In this document: piece after piece, positions 16,513 to 24,536 of the stretch | Layout: the number at the start of each line of letters is the position of its first letter | Numbering within the stretch: position 1 is the stretch's first letter | From: JBEKHT01 sp049511715 | GTDB taxonomy: Bacteria > Chloroflexota > Anaerolineae > Anaerolineales > RBG-16-64-43 | Assembly (NCBI GenBank): GCA_049511715.1 | Contig: JBEKXU010000006.1 | Location: 1-64,000 of the forward strand | DNA: 64,000 bases | Reading direction: 5' to 3' | The notes under the pieces: model-generated | Told to the model about the DNA's origin: nothing | Databases searched by the model: none | What the model saw: the letters and a program-made list of their open reading frames with translations, nothing else | Position numbers and translations under genes: made by a program

Positions 16513-17871
16513 ATGGCCGAGGGTAGCTCGACGCCTGGAGTGGAGGAGATGCTGGCTAAGGCCAAGCAGCCCTCCGCGGACGCCATGCGGCTTCACCCGT
16601 TTTACCGGGGCAAGGTCGAAGTGGCACTCAAGTGCCCGGTCCGGAGTTTTGAGGACTTTGCGATCTGGTACACCCCCGGGGTGGCGGCGCCTTGCAAGGC
16701 GATTGAGCAGGATCCCGAGTTGGTGTTCGAGTACACCCATAAGTGGAACGCGGTGGCAGTAGTTTCGGATGGGACGCGCGTCCTTGGCCTGGGTGACATT
16801 GGACCGAAGGCCGGCTTGCCCGTGATGGAGGGCAAAGCCTTGCTTTTCAAGTACCTCGGAGGCGTGGATGCCTGGCCGATCATGCTGGACACCAAGGACC
16901 CCGACAGGATCGTTGAGACCGTTCTGGTCCTGCAGCCGGGCTTCGGAGCCGTAAACCTGGAAGACATTTCCCAGCCGAAGTGTTTCCGGATCCTGGATAT
17001 CTTACGCCAGCGGTCGGAAATTCCGATGTGGCATGATGACCAACAGGGGACCGCGACGGTCACCCTGGCCGGGCTGGTGAACGCACTGAAACTGGTGGGC
17101 AAGAAGCTCTCCGACGTGAGCATTGCGTTCATCGGAGCAGGGGCCGCCAATGTGGCCTGCGCCCGGCTGCTGTTCGCTGTGGGCGCCGATCCGGGCCGTT
17201 GCCACGTAGTGGATGTGAGCGGGATGTTAAATAAGGATCGCCGCGACCTGGAGTTGCGCAAGGCGGAGTACGTGGACTGCTGGAAGTTCTGCCAGATCAC
17301 AAACGCGGACAACCGCGGGGGCTCGGTGCCCGAGGCCTTGGAAGGCGCGGATGTGGCAATCTGCTACTCCAAGCCTGGTCCGGGAACGATCCGGCCGGAA
17401 TGGGTGCGGCGGATGGCCCGCGATCCGGTGGTTTTCGCGTGCGCGAACCCCGTTCCTGAGATTTGGCCGTGGGAGGCAAAGGAGGCGGGGGCGGCCGTGG
17501 TGGCAACCGGGCGATCGGATTTCCCCAACCAGGTCAACAACTGCCTTGGTTTTCCGGGTATTTTCCGGGGGGCCCTCGATGTTCGGGCGCAGACGATCAC
17601 GGAGGGAATGTGTTTGGCGGCGGCGGAAACGTTGGCCGGAACGGCGGCTGCCAAGGGTCTGCGTCCCGACTATATTTTGCCGACCATGGAAGAGTGGGAG
17701 GTTTTCCCTCGGGAGGCGGGGGCGGTCGCTGCCCGGGCCGTGCAAGAAGGCGTGGCGCACAAGGTCCTGACCTACGACCAGGAATTTGAACAGGCGGAGG
17801 CCCTTATCCGAAGATCGCGGAATCTTACAAGACGAATGATGGAGGAAGGGTTTATCCCGAGGGCAGAATAG
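16513..17871 (+). CDS. NAD(P)-dependent malic enzyme
   Basis: A 452-aa enzyme for oxidative decarboxylation of malate to pyruvate (or the reverse). The catalytic tyrosine region WYTPGVAAPC, the metal/substrate region MWHDDQQGTA and the NAD-binding motif FIGAGAANVACARLL are all visible, and the GRSDFPNQVNNCLGFPGIFRGAL segment is typical of the short bacterial form. The ATG at 16513 follows AGGAGG. Its place inside the acetyl-CoA cluster, between acsE and a flavoprotein gene, suggests that pyruvate, acetyl-CoA and C4 acids are handled together. Direction in vivo cannot be read from sequence. Confidence 0.93.
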   Translation: MAEGSSTPGVEEMLAKAKQPSADAMRLHPFYRGKVEVALKCPVRSFEDFAIWYTPGVAAPCKAIEQDPELVFEYTHKWNAVAVVSDGTRVLGLGDIGPKAGLPVMEGKALLFKYLGGVDAWPIMLDTKDPDRIVETVLVLQPGFGAVNLEDISQPKCFRILDILRQRSEIPMWHDDQQGTATVTLAGLVNALKLVGKKLSDVSIAFIGAGAANVACARLLFAVGADPGRCHVVDVSGMLNKDRRDLELRKAEYVDCWKFCQITNADNRGGSVPEALEGADVAICYSKPGPGTIRPEWVRRMARDPVVFACANPVPEIWPWEAKEAGAAVVATGRSDFPNQVNNCLGFPGIFRGALDVRAQTITEGMCLAAAETLAGTAAAKGLRPDYILPTMEEWEVFPREAGAVAARAVQEGVAHKVLTYDQEFEQAEALIRRSRNLTRRMMEEGFIPRAE

Positions 17872-17891
17872 GGCAGGGCGGAGGCATTGAC

Positions 17892-18791
17892 GTGTACGAT
17901 TTGGCGATTCTCGGCGGCGGGCCGGCCGGATTGACGGCAACAGTGTACGCGCTGCGGAAGCATATGGATGTTCTCCTCATCACGCGCGACCTGGGAGGCA
18001 AGGTCAATTATCGGCTTCAACTGCCCTTTATCGAGCACCACCTGGTTATTACCGGGGAAGAGGTGGTCAGCCGATTTTCCAACGAAGTGGAGTACTTGGA
18101 TTTTTCACGGACCTTTGATATGGCGGAGGCGGTCGAACGGCGGGAGGGGAGCTATCGGGTGCACACCCGCTCCGCGAAGACGTATGACGCCCGGACCCTG
18201 ATCGTTTGCACGGGAGCATTGGGTCGGCTGCTCAATGTCCCCGGCGAGAAAGAATTCATGATGCGCGGCCTGTGCTACAGCGCGATCTCGTACGCGCCGC
18301 TGTTTGTGGGCCGCGAGGTAGTCGTCGTCGGGGACCAGAGCTTGGCCCTCCGGGCGACGGCGGAGTTGGCTCGAATCGCCAAGCGGGTGACCTTGCTTGC
18401 GCCAACGCAGGGCGATTTGGGAAGCGCGCTGGGGAAGCGGGTTGCCGCCCAGAGAACGGTGGAAATCCTGGAAGGCTACACGGTAGATCAGGTTCTTGGC
18501 GATGGATATGCGCGCGCCCTGGCAATATCGCGCGGAGGCGAGAGGCGGGAACTGCGGGCCGACGGTTTCTTCGTGGAATTGGGGTTGTCCCCCCAATCGG
18601 AAATGGTGGCGAATCTTGTCGGCCGGGACGCTCAGCAGAGGATTCACATTGATTGCCAGAACGCGACCTCAGCGCCTGGAATCTTTGCGGCCGGGGATGT
18701 GACCGACGTCTATGCCGAGCAGGTCTTGATCGCCGTCGGGGAAGGCGCTAAGGCGGCGCTGGCCGCGCAGGAGTACTTGCTTACCTATTGA
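17892..18791 (+). CDS. Thioredoxin-reductase-like flavoprotein lacking the redox cysteines
   Basis: A 299-aa flavoprotein with the two-dinucleotide-domain fold of TrxB: FAD motif LAILGGGPAGLTA at the N-terminus, the NAD(P) motif degenerated to VVVGDQSLALRAT, and the C-terminal FAD motif GIFAAGDVTDVY. Where TrxB has SYCATC, this protein has CYSAIS (C128-S133), so both catalytic cysteines are serine. It therefore cannot reduce thioredoxin in the normal way. It may be a ferredoxin-NAD(P) reductase-like electron carrier. The GTG start at 17892 has GGAGG upstream. It lies between malic enzyme and HdrA, which fits an electron-transfer role with the Hdr-type complex; that is inference. Confidence 0.85.
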   Translation: MYDLAILGGGPAGLTATVYALRKHMDVLLITRDLGGKVNYRLQLPFIEHHLVITGEEVVSRFSNEVEYLDFSRTFDMAEAVERREGSYRVHTRSAKTYDARTLIVCTGALGRLLNVPGEKEFMMRGLCYSAISYAPLFVGREVVVVGDQSLALRATAELARIAKRVTLLAPTQGDLGSALGKRVAAQRTVEILEGYTVDQVLGDGYARALAISRGGERRELRADGFFVELGLSPQSEMVANLVGRDAQQRIHIDCQNATSAPGIFAAGDVTDVYAEQVLIAVGEGAKAALAAQEYLLTY

Positions 18792-18829
18792 AGCCAAGGA
18801 TCAGCCCTCTTTAGAAAAGGATGAAAAGA

Positions 18830-21800
18830 ATGGGTAACGCACGCAGTGTCCTAGTGGTGGGTGGTGGAGTGGGAGGGATGCGCGCGGCATTGGATTTGGC
18901 CGATGCGGGCATCCATGTCTACCTGGTGGAACGGGCACCTTCCCTGGGAGGCCGCGTCGGGCAGATTGGGTTCATGTTCCCCACCCACGACTGCGTTCTC
19001 TGCCGAGGCAGCTCGGAGGCGGGCTACGGCTGCACCCGGCCGACGATCTCGCCGGTCCTCTTGGACCAAAACCCTCACCCCAATATTACTTGTCTGAGTC
19101 TGACGGAGGTTGAGTCTTGCGAGGGTGAGGCGGGCGATTTCCGCGTGCGCTTGCGACAGCGCCCGCGTTATGTGGACCCCAGCCGCTGCACGAACTGCGG
19201 CCGCTGCGCTCAGGTATGCGTGCAGGATCGGGTCAGCGAATTCCAGGCGGGCCTGAGCCGGGTGACGATCGTGCACAAGTCCGCCCCCCGTGCGGCACCG
19301 GATGCGTACTACCTGACGGACAAGGTCGAGGCCTGTGACACCTGCCGGAAATGCGAGCAGATATGCCCGACCCATGCTATCGACCTGGGGGCCACGAGCG
19401 TAGAGCTCGAGGTCCATGTGGGGGCTGTCATCCTGGCCTTGGGCTTTGAGCCGTTTGACGCAGGCCTCATGCCCGAGCTGGGGTATGGGCGATATCGCGA
19501 CGTGGTGAGTGCCATGCAGTACGAGCGGTTGGCGTCGCGTACGGGCCCCACAGAGGGAAGCATCGTGCGGCCCTCGGACGGAAAGGTGCCTCACAGAATT
19601 GCCTGGCTGCAATGCGTCGGATCGAGGGACCAGGTCAACCAGTACTGCTCCTCCATTTGCTGCATGTTTGCGACCAAAGAGGCCTTGCTGGCCAAGGACC
19701 GGATTCCGGGAGTTGAGTGCCATATCTACACGATGGACGAGCGCGCCTTCAACAAGGGGTATCTGGCGTACTATGAAACGGCTCGCGATACGCGGTCGGT
19801 CCGCTATACGCGGAGTCGGGTCTCGCAGGTGCTCGAGGATCCGGCAACCGGCGAGCTGATTCTGCGCTATCCCGGCGGACGGGAACATGGCCGGGAAACG
19901 GAGACTCAGGGTCCCATGCAGGAAGAACGCTTTGACATGGTGGTGCTGGCGACCGGCCTGCGGCCGCCCAGGGAGGCGGCGCGCCTCGCCGAGGCTCTGG
20001 GGATTGAGTTGAACGAGCACGGTTTCTGCCAGACGCAGACGGAGGAGTTGGCGCCTCTGGCGACCTCCCGGCCGGGAGTGTTTGTTTGCGGCGCGTTTGG
20101 TTGCCCCAAGGAGATTTCGGAGACTCTCTCGGACGCCTCGGGCGCTGCGTTGGAGGCGATGCGCCTGCTGCGCCACAGCCTGGGGGAGCGAGGTTTCAGC
20201 CGGGGTCTCCCGTTCGTGAGCGGTGCCGTGGTGCCGGAGATATCGGCTCGGGAAGGGCAGCCGGTGCGGATCGGGGTGTTCCTCTGTTCCTGCTCGGGGG
20301 AGATCGGGAATTGCGTTGATTTACAGGCCCTCGAGCGCTATGCGGTCCGCCTTGCGGACGTGGTTCATGTTCAAAAACTTAACTTGGCCTGCTTCTTTGA
20401 GGGGCAGACACAAATGCGGGATGCGATCGAGGACGGGCAGCTGAGTCGCGTGGTGGTGGCTGCCTGCAGCCACCGGACGCATCAGGCGCTTTTCCAGCGG
20501 GTAATCTGGCAGGCAGGCCTGAACCCGTACTTCTTGGAGATGGTAAACCTGCGCGAACAGTGCGCCTGGGCGCATTCGGGGGATCCGGCGGGGGCGACCC
20601 GCCAGGCCTGCGAGATGTTGCGGTTGGCCGTGGGGAGATGTCGGGTGGCCCAGCCGGTGGAGAAGGAAACCCGCGTGCCGCAACGGTCCGCGCTTGTAAT
20701 CGGAGGGGGGATTTCGGGAATGACGGCCGCGCTGGCAATCGCCGACACGGGCTTTGACGTCCATTTGGTCGAACGAAGCGGAAGCTTGGGCGGGAACTTG
20801 AGCCATGTCTTTTACACGGCGGTCGGGGACAACCCGCAGGTCTTGCTGCGAGACGTCGTGAATCGGGTGGCCGCGCACGAACATGTGACCATTCATTTCC
20901 AGAGTGAGGTGGTTTACCAGGAAGGAACGCTGGGTGATTTTCGCAGCCTGATCGAGACCCGCGAGCCGGGCGGACAGGTCCGCCGGCATGAGATCCGCCA
21001 TGCGGTCACGATTGTGGCGGTCGGGGGCAAGGAGTCTTCCAGCGAGGCCTACCTGTACGGCCAGGACGACCGGGTCATGTTGCAGTCACGCTTGGAGGAA
21101 ATGCTCGCCCACGAACCCCAGGCGGTGGAAAAGCTCAAGGAAGTCGTCATGATTCAGTGCGCGGATGGGGCGGGGGACCACTCCTATTGTTCGCGCATCT
21201 GTTGCTCCAACGCGCTCAAGAATGCCCTGCGCCTGAAGAAGCTGAATCCGGGCTGCCGCGTGGTCTTCTTGCACAGGGACATCATGACTTATGGGTTCCG
21301 CGAGCAGTACTACCTGGAGGCGAGAAGGGAGGGGGTGATGTTTGTACGCTATGCCGACTCGAGCACGCCCCAGGTGCGGATCGTTGAAAGCCGAGGGGAA
21401 CGGAAGCTCAGGGTGGAAGTGCGCGAACCGGTGTTTGGGAGAACGATCGAGCTGGAGCCTGATCTTCTGGCGTTGAGCACGCCGATTGTGCCCGCCGACG
21501 GGGCGGCGAGGCTGGCCGAAGTTCTCGGCCTCCCGCTCTCCCGGGAAGGCTTCTTCCAGGAGTCCCATGCCAAGATGCGTCCGGTGGAATTTGACCGGGC
21601 AGGGGTCTTCCTGGCGGGCTTGGCCCACTATCCTAAGTTCATCGAGGAATGCAGTACGCAGGCCTTGGCCGCAGCCAGCCGTGCGCTGGCCATCCTCAGT
21701 CGGCCGGAGATCGAGGTCGGCGGAGCGGTGGCGTTCGTGGATGAAACGCGCTGTACGGGATGCCTGACCTGCGTGCGGACCTGCCCGTTTAGCGTGCCCC

Positions 21801-21994
21801 GTATCCGTCCGGACCACGCCGGGGTGGGAGGAATTTTGGGGGCCGCGTGGATTGATCCGGCGCTATGCCAGGGTTGTGGGACTTGCACCGCCGAGTGTCC
21901 CGCCAAGGCCATCCAGCTGCGAGGGTACCTTGATGAACAGGTTGGGTTCGGGCTCGGCCGCTGGGTGTCTGTAGCGGAAACCCTGGCGGCGTAG
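18830..21994 (+). CDS. hdrA: HdrA-like flavin/Fe-S protein, tandem-duplicated form
   Basis: A 1054-aa protein made of two HdrA-like halves. The first half has an FAD motif (LVVGGGVGGMRAALDLADAG), the HdrA cysteine stretch FPTHDCVLC, two ferredoxin-type motifs (CTNCGRCAQVC, CDTCRKCEQIC) and CVGSRDQ with CSSICC. The second half repeats the HdrA middle (GVFLCSCSGEIGNCVD, ACSHRTHQALF), a second FAD motif (LVIGGGISGMTAALAIADTG) and a CSRICC-type site. It ends in two more [4Fe-4S] motifs (CTGCLTCVRTC, CQGCGTCTAEC). HdrA is the flavin centre that can bifurcate electrons between high- and low-potential partners. The second ATG at 18830 is preferred over 18821 because AAAAGG lies 8 bases before it. 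Confidence 0.92.
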   Translation: MGNARSVLVVGGGVGGMRAALDLADAGIHVYLVERAPSLGGRVGQIGFMFPTHDCVLCRGSSEAGYGCTRPTISPVLLDQNPHPNITCLSLTEVESCEGEAGDFRVRLRQRPRYVDPSRCTNCGRCAQVCVQDRVSEFQAGLSRVTIVHKSAPRAAPDAYYLTDKVEACDTCRKCEQICPTHAIDLGATSVELEVHVGAVILALGFEPFDAGLMPELGYGRYRDVVSAMQYERLASRTGPTEGSIVRPSDGKVPHRIAWLQCVGSRDQVNQYCSSICCMFATKEALLAKDRIPGVECHIYTMDERAFNKGYLAYYETARDTRSVRYTRSRVSQVLEDPATGELILRYPGGREHGRETETQGPMQEERFDMVVLATGLRPPREAARLAEALGIELNEHGFCQTQTEELAPLATSRPGVFVCGAFGCPKEISETLSDASGAALEAMRLLRHSLGERGFSRGLPFVSGAVVPEISAREGQPVRIGVFLCSCSGEIGNCVDLQALERYAVRLADVVHVQKLNLACFFEGQTQMRDAIEDGQLSRVVVAACSHRTHQALFQRVIWQAGLNPYFLEMVNLREQCAWAHSGDPAGATRQACEMLRLAVGRCRVAQPVEKETRVPQRSALVIGGGISGMTAALAIADTGFDVHLVERSGSLGGNLSHVFYTAVGDNPQVLLRDVVNRVAAHEHVTIHFQSEVVYQEGTLGDFRSLIETREPGGQVRRHEIRHAVTIVAVGGKESSSEAYLYGQDDRVMLQSRLEEMLAHEPQAVEKLKEVVMIQCADGAGDHSYCSRICCSNALKNALRLKKLNPGCRVVFLHRDIMTYGFREQYYLEARREGVMFVRYADSSTPQVRIVESRGERKLRVEVREPVFGRTIELEPDLLALSTPIVPADGAARLAEVLGLPLSREGFFQESHAKMRPVEFDRAGVFLAGLAHYPKFIEECSTQALAAASRALAILSRPEIEVGGAVAFVDETRCTGCLTCVRTCPFSVPRIRPDHAGVGGILGAAWIDPALCQGCGTCTAECPAKAIQLRGYLDEQVGFGLGRWVSVAETLAA

Positions 21995-21999
21995 AGAAA

Positions 22000-22230
22000 A
22001 TGGCCCTCTCGCCGCTGGTGATCTGGGTCGATGAAGGCAGATGCGACGGCTGCCATCGTTGTATGAAAGCGTGCCGGTACTCCGCCTTGAATTGGGTTTC
22101 CGGGGAAGAGGCGGTCTGGGCGGACCCGTGGCAGTGCAACGGTTGCGGGGCCTGCCGGTCGGTTTGTCCGAACAACGCCCTTCGGCTTGAGGGTCGGTCG
22201 GGCGTTAGAGCCTGGAGCGATGCGACGTGA
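22000..22230 (+). CDS. Two-cluster ferredoxin
   Basis: A 76-aa protein with two [4Fe-4S] motifs, CDGCHRCMKAC and CNGCGACRSVC followed by P, as in 2x[4Fe-4S] ferredoxins. The ATG at 22000 comes 5 bases after the hdrA stop, and its stop codon overlaps the GTG start of the mvhD-like gene (GTGA). This tight packing implies a subunit of the same complex that carries electrons between HdrA and MvhD. Confidence 0.85.
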   Translation: MALSPLVIWVDEGRCDGCHRCMKACRYSALNWVSGEEAVWADPWQCNGCGACRSVCPNNALRLEGRSGVRAWSDAT

Positions 22231-22712
22231 GCGAAATCGGGATTCAAGAGATGGCTGCCCAAGGGATGCAGGCTCTTCGGTTTGAGCCGGAAATCACCGT
22301 CTTCACCTGCATGTACTGCGGATATACGGCGCTGGACACCGCAGGGGCACTGAAGCTGGCGTATCCCGCGAGTCTGAAGGTCGTGCGTCTGCCGTGTGCG
22401 GGCAAACTCGACATCCTCTATCTCTTGCAGGCCTTTGAGGAGGGAGCCGACGGGGTGATGGTGGTGGCGTGTCCCCTGGGGAATTGCCATCATGTCCAAG
22501 GAAACCGCCGGGCCAAGGCTCGCCTGGAGCGGGCGCGGAATCTCCTGGAGAAGATCGGGATCGGGGGCGAAAGGGTGCACATGGTTCTCGTATCGGGGGG
22601 CCAGGGCGGGACGGTGGCCCGCGAGGCCCAGTTGCATGTGGAGCGCGTTCGGGCCCTGGGGCGCAGCCCGCTGCGGTTGAGAGAGGACGGGCGTTTGGAG
22701 GCCAGGCGCTGA
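22227..22712 (+). CDS. mvhD: MvhD/FlpD-like electron-transfer subunit
   Basis: A 161-aa protein of the hydrogenase delta-subunit family (MvhD), which carries electrons from an oxidoreductase partner to HdrA. It shows the family cysteines CMYCGY, VRLPCAGKLD and ACPLGNCHHVQGN, the last being the most conserved block. The GTG start at 22227 overlaps the ferredoxin stop, so translation is probably coupled. With HdrA, HdrCB and MetFV in the same cluster, the arrangement corresponds to the MetFV-HdrABC-MvhD methylene-THF reductase complex known from Moorella. No hydrogenase subunit is nearby. Confidence 0.9.
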   Translation: MSEIGIQEMAAQGMQALRFEPEITVFTCMYCGYTALDTAGALKLAYPASLKVVRLPCAGKLDILYLLQAFEEGADGVMVVACPLGNCHHVQGNRRAKARLERARNLLEKIGIGGERVHMVLVSGGQGGTVAREAQLHVERVRALGRSPLRLREDGRLEARR

Positions 22713-22800
22713 AGGCGGTGGGAAGCGGGCCAAGAGGGCAGGCCGGACTGGCCGTGGGCCGAGGGATGACTTGCCCGGCAGAGGAGCGATCGGAGGCCAA

Positions 22801-23505
22801 ATGATTGTTGCGGAACAGAAGCCCCTGGAGGAAATCAACGGTCTGCTTGGGGACAAGCAGCGGGTGCTGGTCGTCGGGTGCGGGACCTGCGTGACCGTGT
22901 GCTTTGCGGGAGGCGAGAAGGAGTCGACGATTCTCGCCTCGGCGCTGCGCATGTCCAGCCGGATGGAGGGGAAGCCGAGGCAGGTCAGCGTATGCGTGGT
23001 CCAGCGCCAATGCGAGTGGGAATACATTGACGCGATTCGGGAGCCCATCGAGGAAGCCGATTGCGTCCTGTCGCTGGGTTGCGGAGTGGGGGCCCAGGCC
23101 CTGGCGGAACGCTATCCGAACAAGATCGTGATTCCCGGCTTGAACACGTCTTTTATGGGCCTGCCGGTGGAACAGGGCATCTGGGCGGAGCGTTGCCAGG
23201 CTTGCGGGAACTGCCTTTTGGCTTTGACGGGCGGCGTCTGCCCCATCGCGCGTTGTTCCAAGCAGCTTCTCAATGGACCGTGCGGTGGTTCCGTGGGAGG
23301 TCACTGCGAGGTGAACCCGGATATCGATTGTGCCTGGCAGCTGATCTATGACCGCCTGAAGGCGCAAGGCAGACTGGAAATGCTGCTGGAGATTCAGCCG
23401 CCGAAGGACTGGCGCACCTCGCGAGACGGAGGGCCGCGCAAGATCGTGCGCGAAGACCTTCGTTTGGTCGATGCCGACGAGGAGCCGGGATCGGAGCCGA
23501 GGTGA
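22801..23505 (+). CDS. metV: MetV-like methylene-THF reductase partner subunit
   Basis: A 234-aa Fe-S/zinc protein of the methylene-THF reductase C-terminal-domain family. The N-terminal half reads VVGCGTCVTVCFAGGEKE. The C-terminal half holds the dense cysteine block CQACGNC, GGVCPIARC, LNGPCGGS and HCEVNPDIDCAW typical of MetV. MetV supports MetF and passes electrons to it in anaerobes. The gene is 3 bp ahead of metF. An 88-bp spacer separates it from mvhD. Confidence 0.9.
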   Translation: MIVAEQKPLEEINGLLGDKQRVLVVGCGTCVTVCFAGGEKESTILASALRMSSRMEGKPRQVSVCVVQRQCEWEYIDAIREPIEEADCVLSLGCGVGAQALAERYPNKIVIPGLNTSFMGLPVEQGIWAERCQACGNCLLALTGGVCPIARCSKQLLNGPCGGSVGGHCEVNPDIDCAWQLIYDRLKAQGRLEMLLEIQPPKDWRTSRDGGPRKIVREDLRLVDADEEPGSEPR

Positions 23506-23508
23506 ACT

Positions 23509-24495
23509 ATGGATGCGACAAATAACGGATACCATTCCGGAAGCAACTTGGAGAAAGTGCTGCGGGCCGGGCATTTTGCCGTCACGGTTGAGCTGGGACC
23601 GCCGAAGAATGCGGATGGCGATGCGATCCGCAAGAAGGCCGCCCTGCTTCGGGGACTTTCCGACGCCGTGAACATTACAGATAATCAAACGGCCATCGTC
23701 CGGATGTCCTCCATCGCTGCGGGCCGGATCGCGCTGGAGGAGGGTCTGGAGCCGGTCATGCAGATGACCTGCCGGGACCGGAATCGGCTGGCGATGCAGT
23801 CCGACCTGCTGGGAGCCTATGCGCTTGGGCTGCGCAACGTCCTATGCCTCACGGGGGACCATCACAGCTTCGGAAATCACCCCCAGGCGAAGAACGTACA
23901 TGATCTGGACTCCACCCAGCTGGTGCGGATGGTGGCGGATCTCCGGGATCATGCGAGTTTTCAATGCGGCGAGGAGATCAAGGGGGTCAACCCGCGCTTC
24001 TTTGTGGGGGTGGGGGAGAACCCGTTTGCCGATCCCGCCGAGTGGAGGCCGTTGCGCCTGGGCAAGAAGGTCACTGCAGGAGCCGACTTCGTGCAGACGC
24101 AGCTGGTGTACAACCTGCCGCGCTTCAAAGAGTTCATGGCGCGGGTTTGCGATCTGGGTCTTCCGGAGAAAGTGTACCTGCTCGCGGGGGTGGGCCCGCT
24201 CAAGTCGGTCGGGGCCGCCAAGTATATGCGCGACAGCGTTCCGGGCCTGGACATGCCGGAGGAGATCGTGAAGCGAATGGAGGCCGCGGCCGCCGGCATT
24301 GAGGACAAAAAGGCCAGGAGCGAGGCCACTCGCAAGGTGGGGATCGACATCTGTGTTGAAATGATCCAGCAGGTGCGGGAGATTCCCGGGGTGGCGGGGG
24401 TGCACATCATGGCGATTGAATGGGAAGAATCCGTGGCGGAGATTGTCACCAGGGCTGGTCTGTTGCCGAGGCCCAAGATGAACGGGGCGGCGTGA
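23509..24495 (+). CDS. metF: Methylene-tetrahydrofolate reductase
   Basis: A 328-aa TIM-barrel flavoenzyme that reduces methylene-THF to methyl-THF, the last step of the methyl branch before AcsE. The opening FAVTVELGPPKNADG holds the catalytic glutamate, followed by NITDNQTA, the folate/FAD segment VLCLTGDHHSFG and the FVQTQLVYNLPRFKEF block. The length is normal. The ATG at 23509 lies 3 bases after the metV stop. Formate-activating genes (fhs, folD, fdh) are not in the window, so the earlier methyl-branch steps must be encoded elsewhere. Confidence 0.94.
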   Translation: MDATNNGYHSGSNLEKVLRAGHFAVTVELGPPKNADGDAIRKKAALLRGLSDAVNITDNQTAIVRMSSIAAGRIALEEGLEPVMQMTCRDRNRLAMQSDLLGAYALGLRNVLCLTGDHHSFGNHPQAKNVHDLDSTQLVRMVADLRDHASFQCGEEIKGVNPRFFVGVGENPFADPAEWRPLRLGKKVTAGADFVQTQLVYNLPRFKEFMARVCDLGLPEKVYLLAGVGPLKSVGAAKYMRDSVPGLDMPEEIVKRMEAAAAGIEDKKARSEATRKVGIDICVEMIQQVREIPGVAGVHIMAIEWEESVAEIVTRAGLLPRPKMNGAA

Positions 24496-24536
24496 AGGCC
24501 AGGGCAGGGGGAGACGGGCGGGGTATAGGAGAGGCC

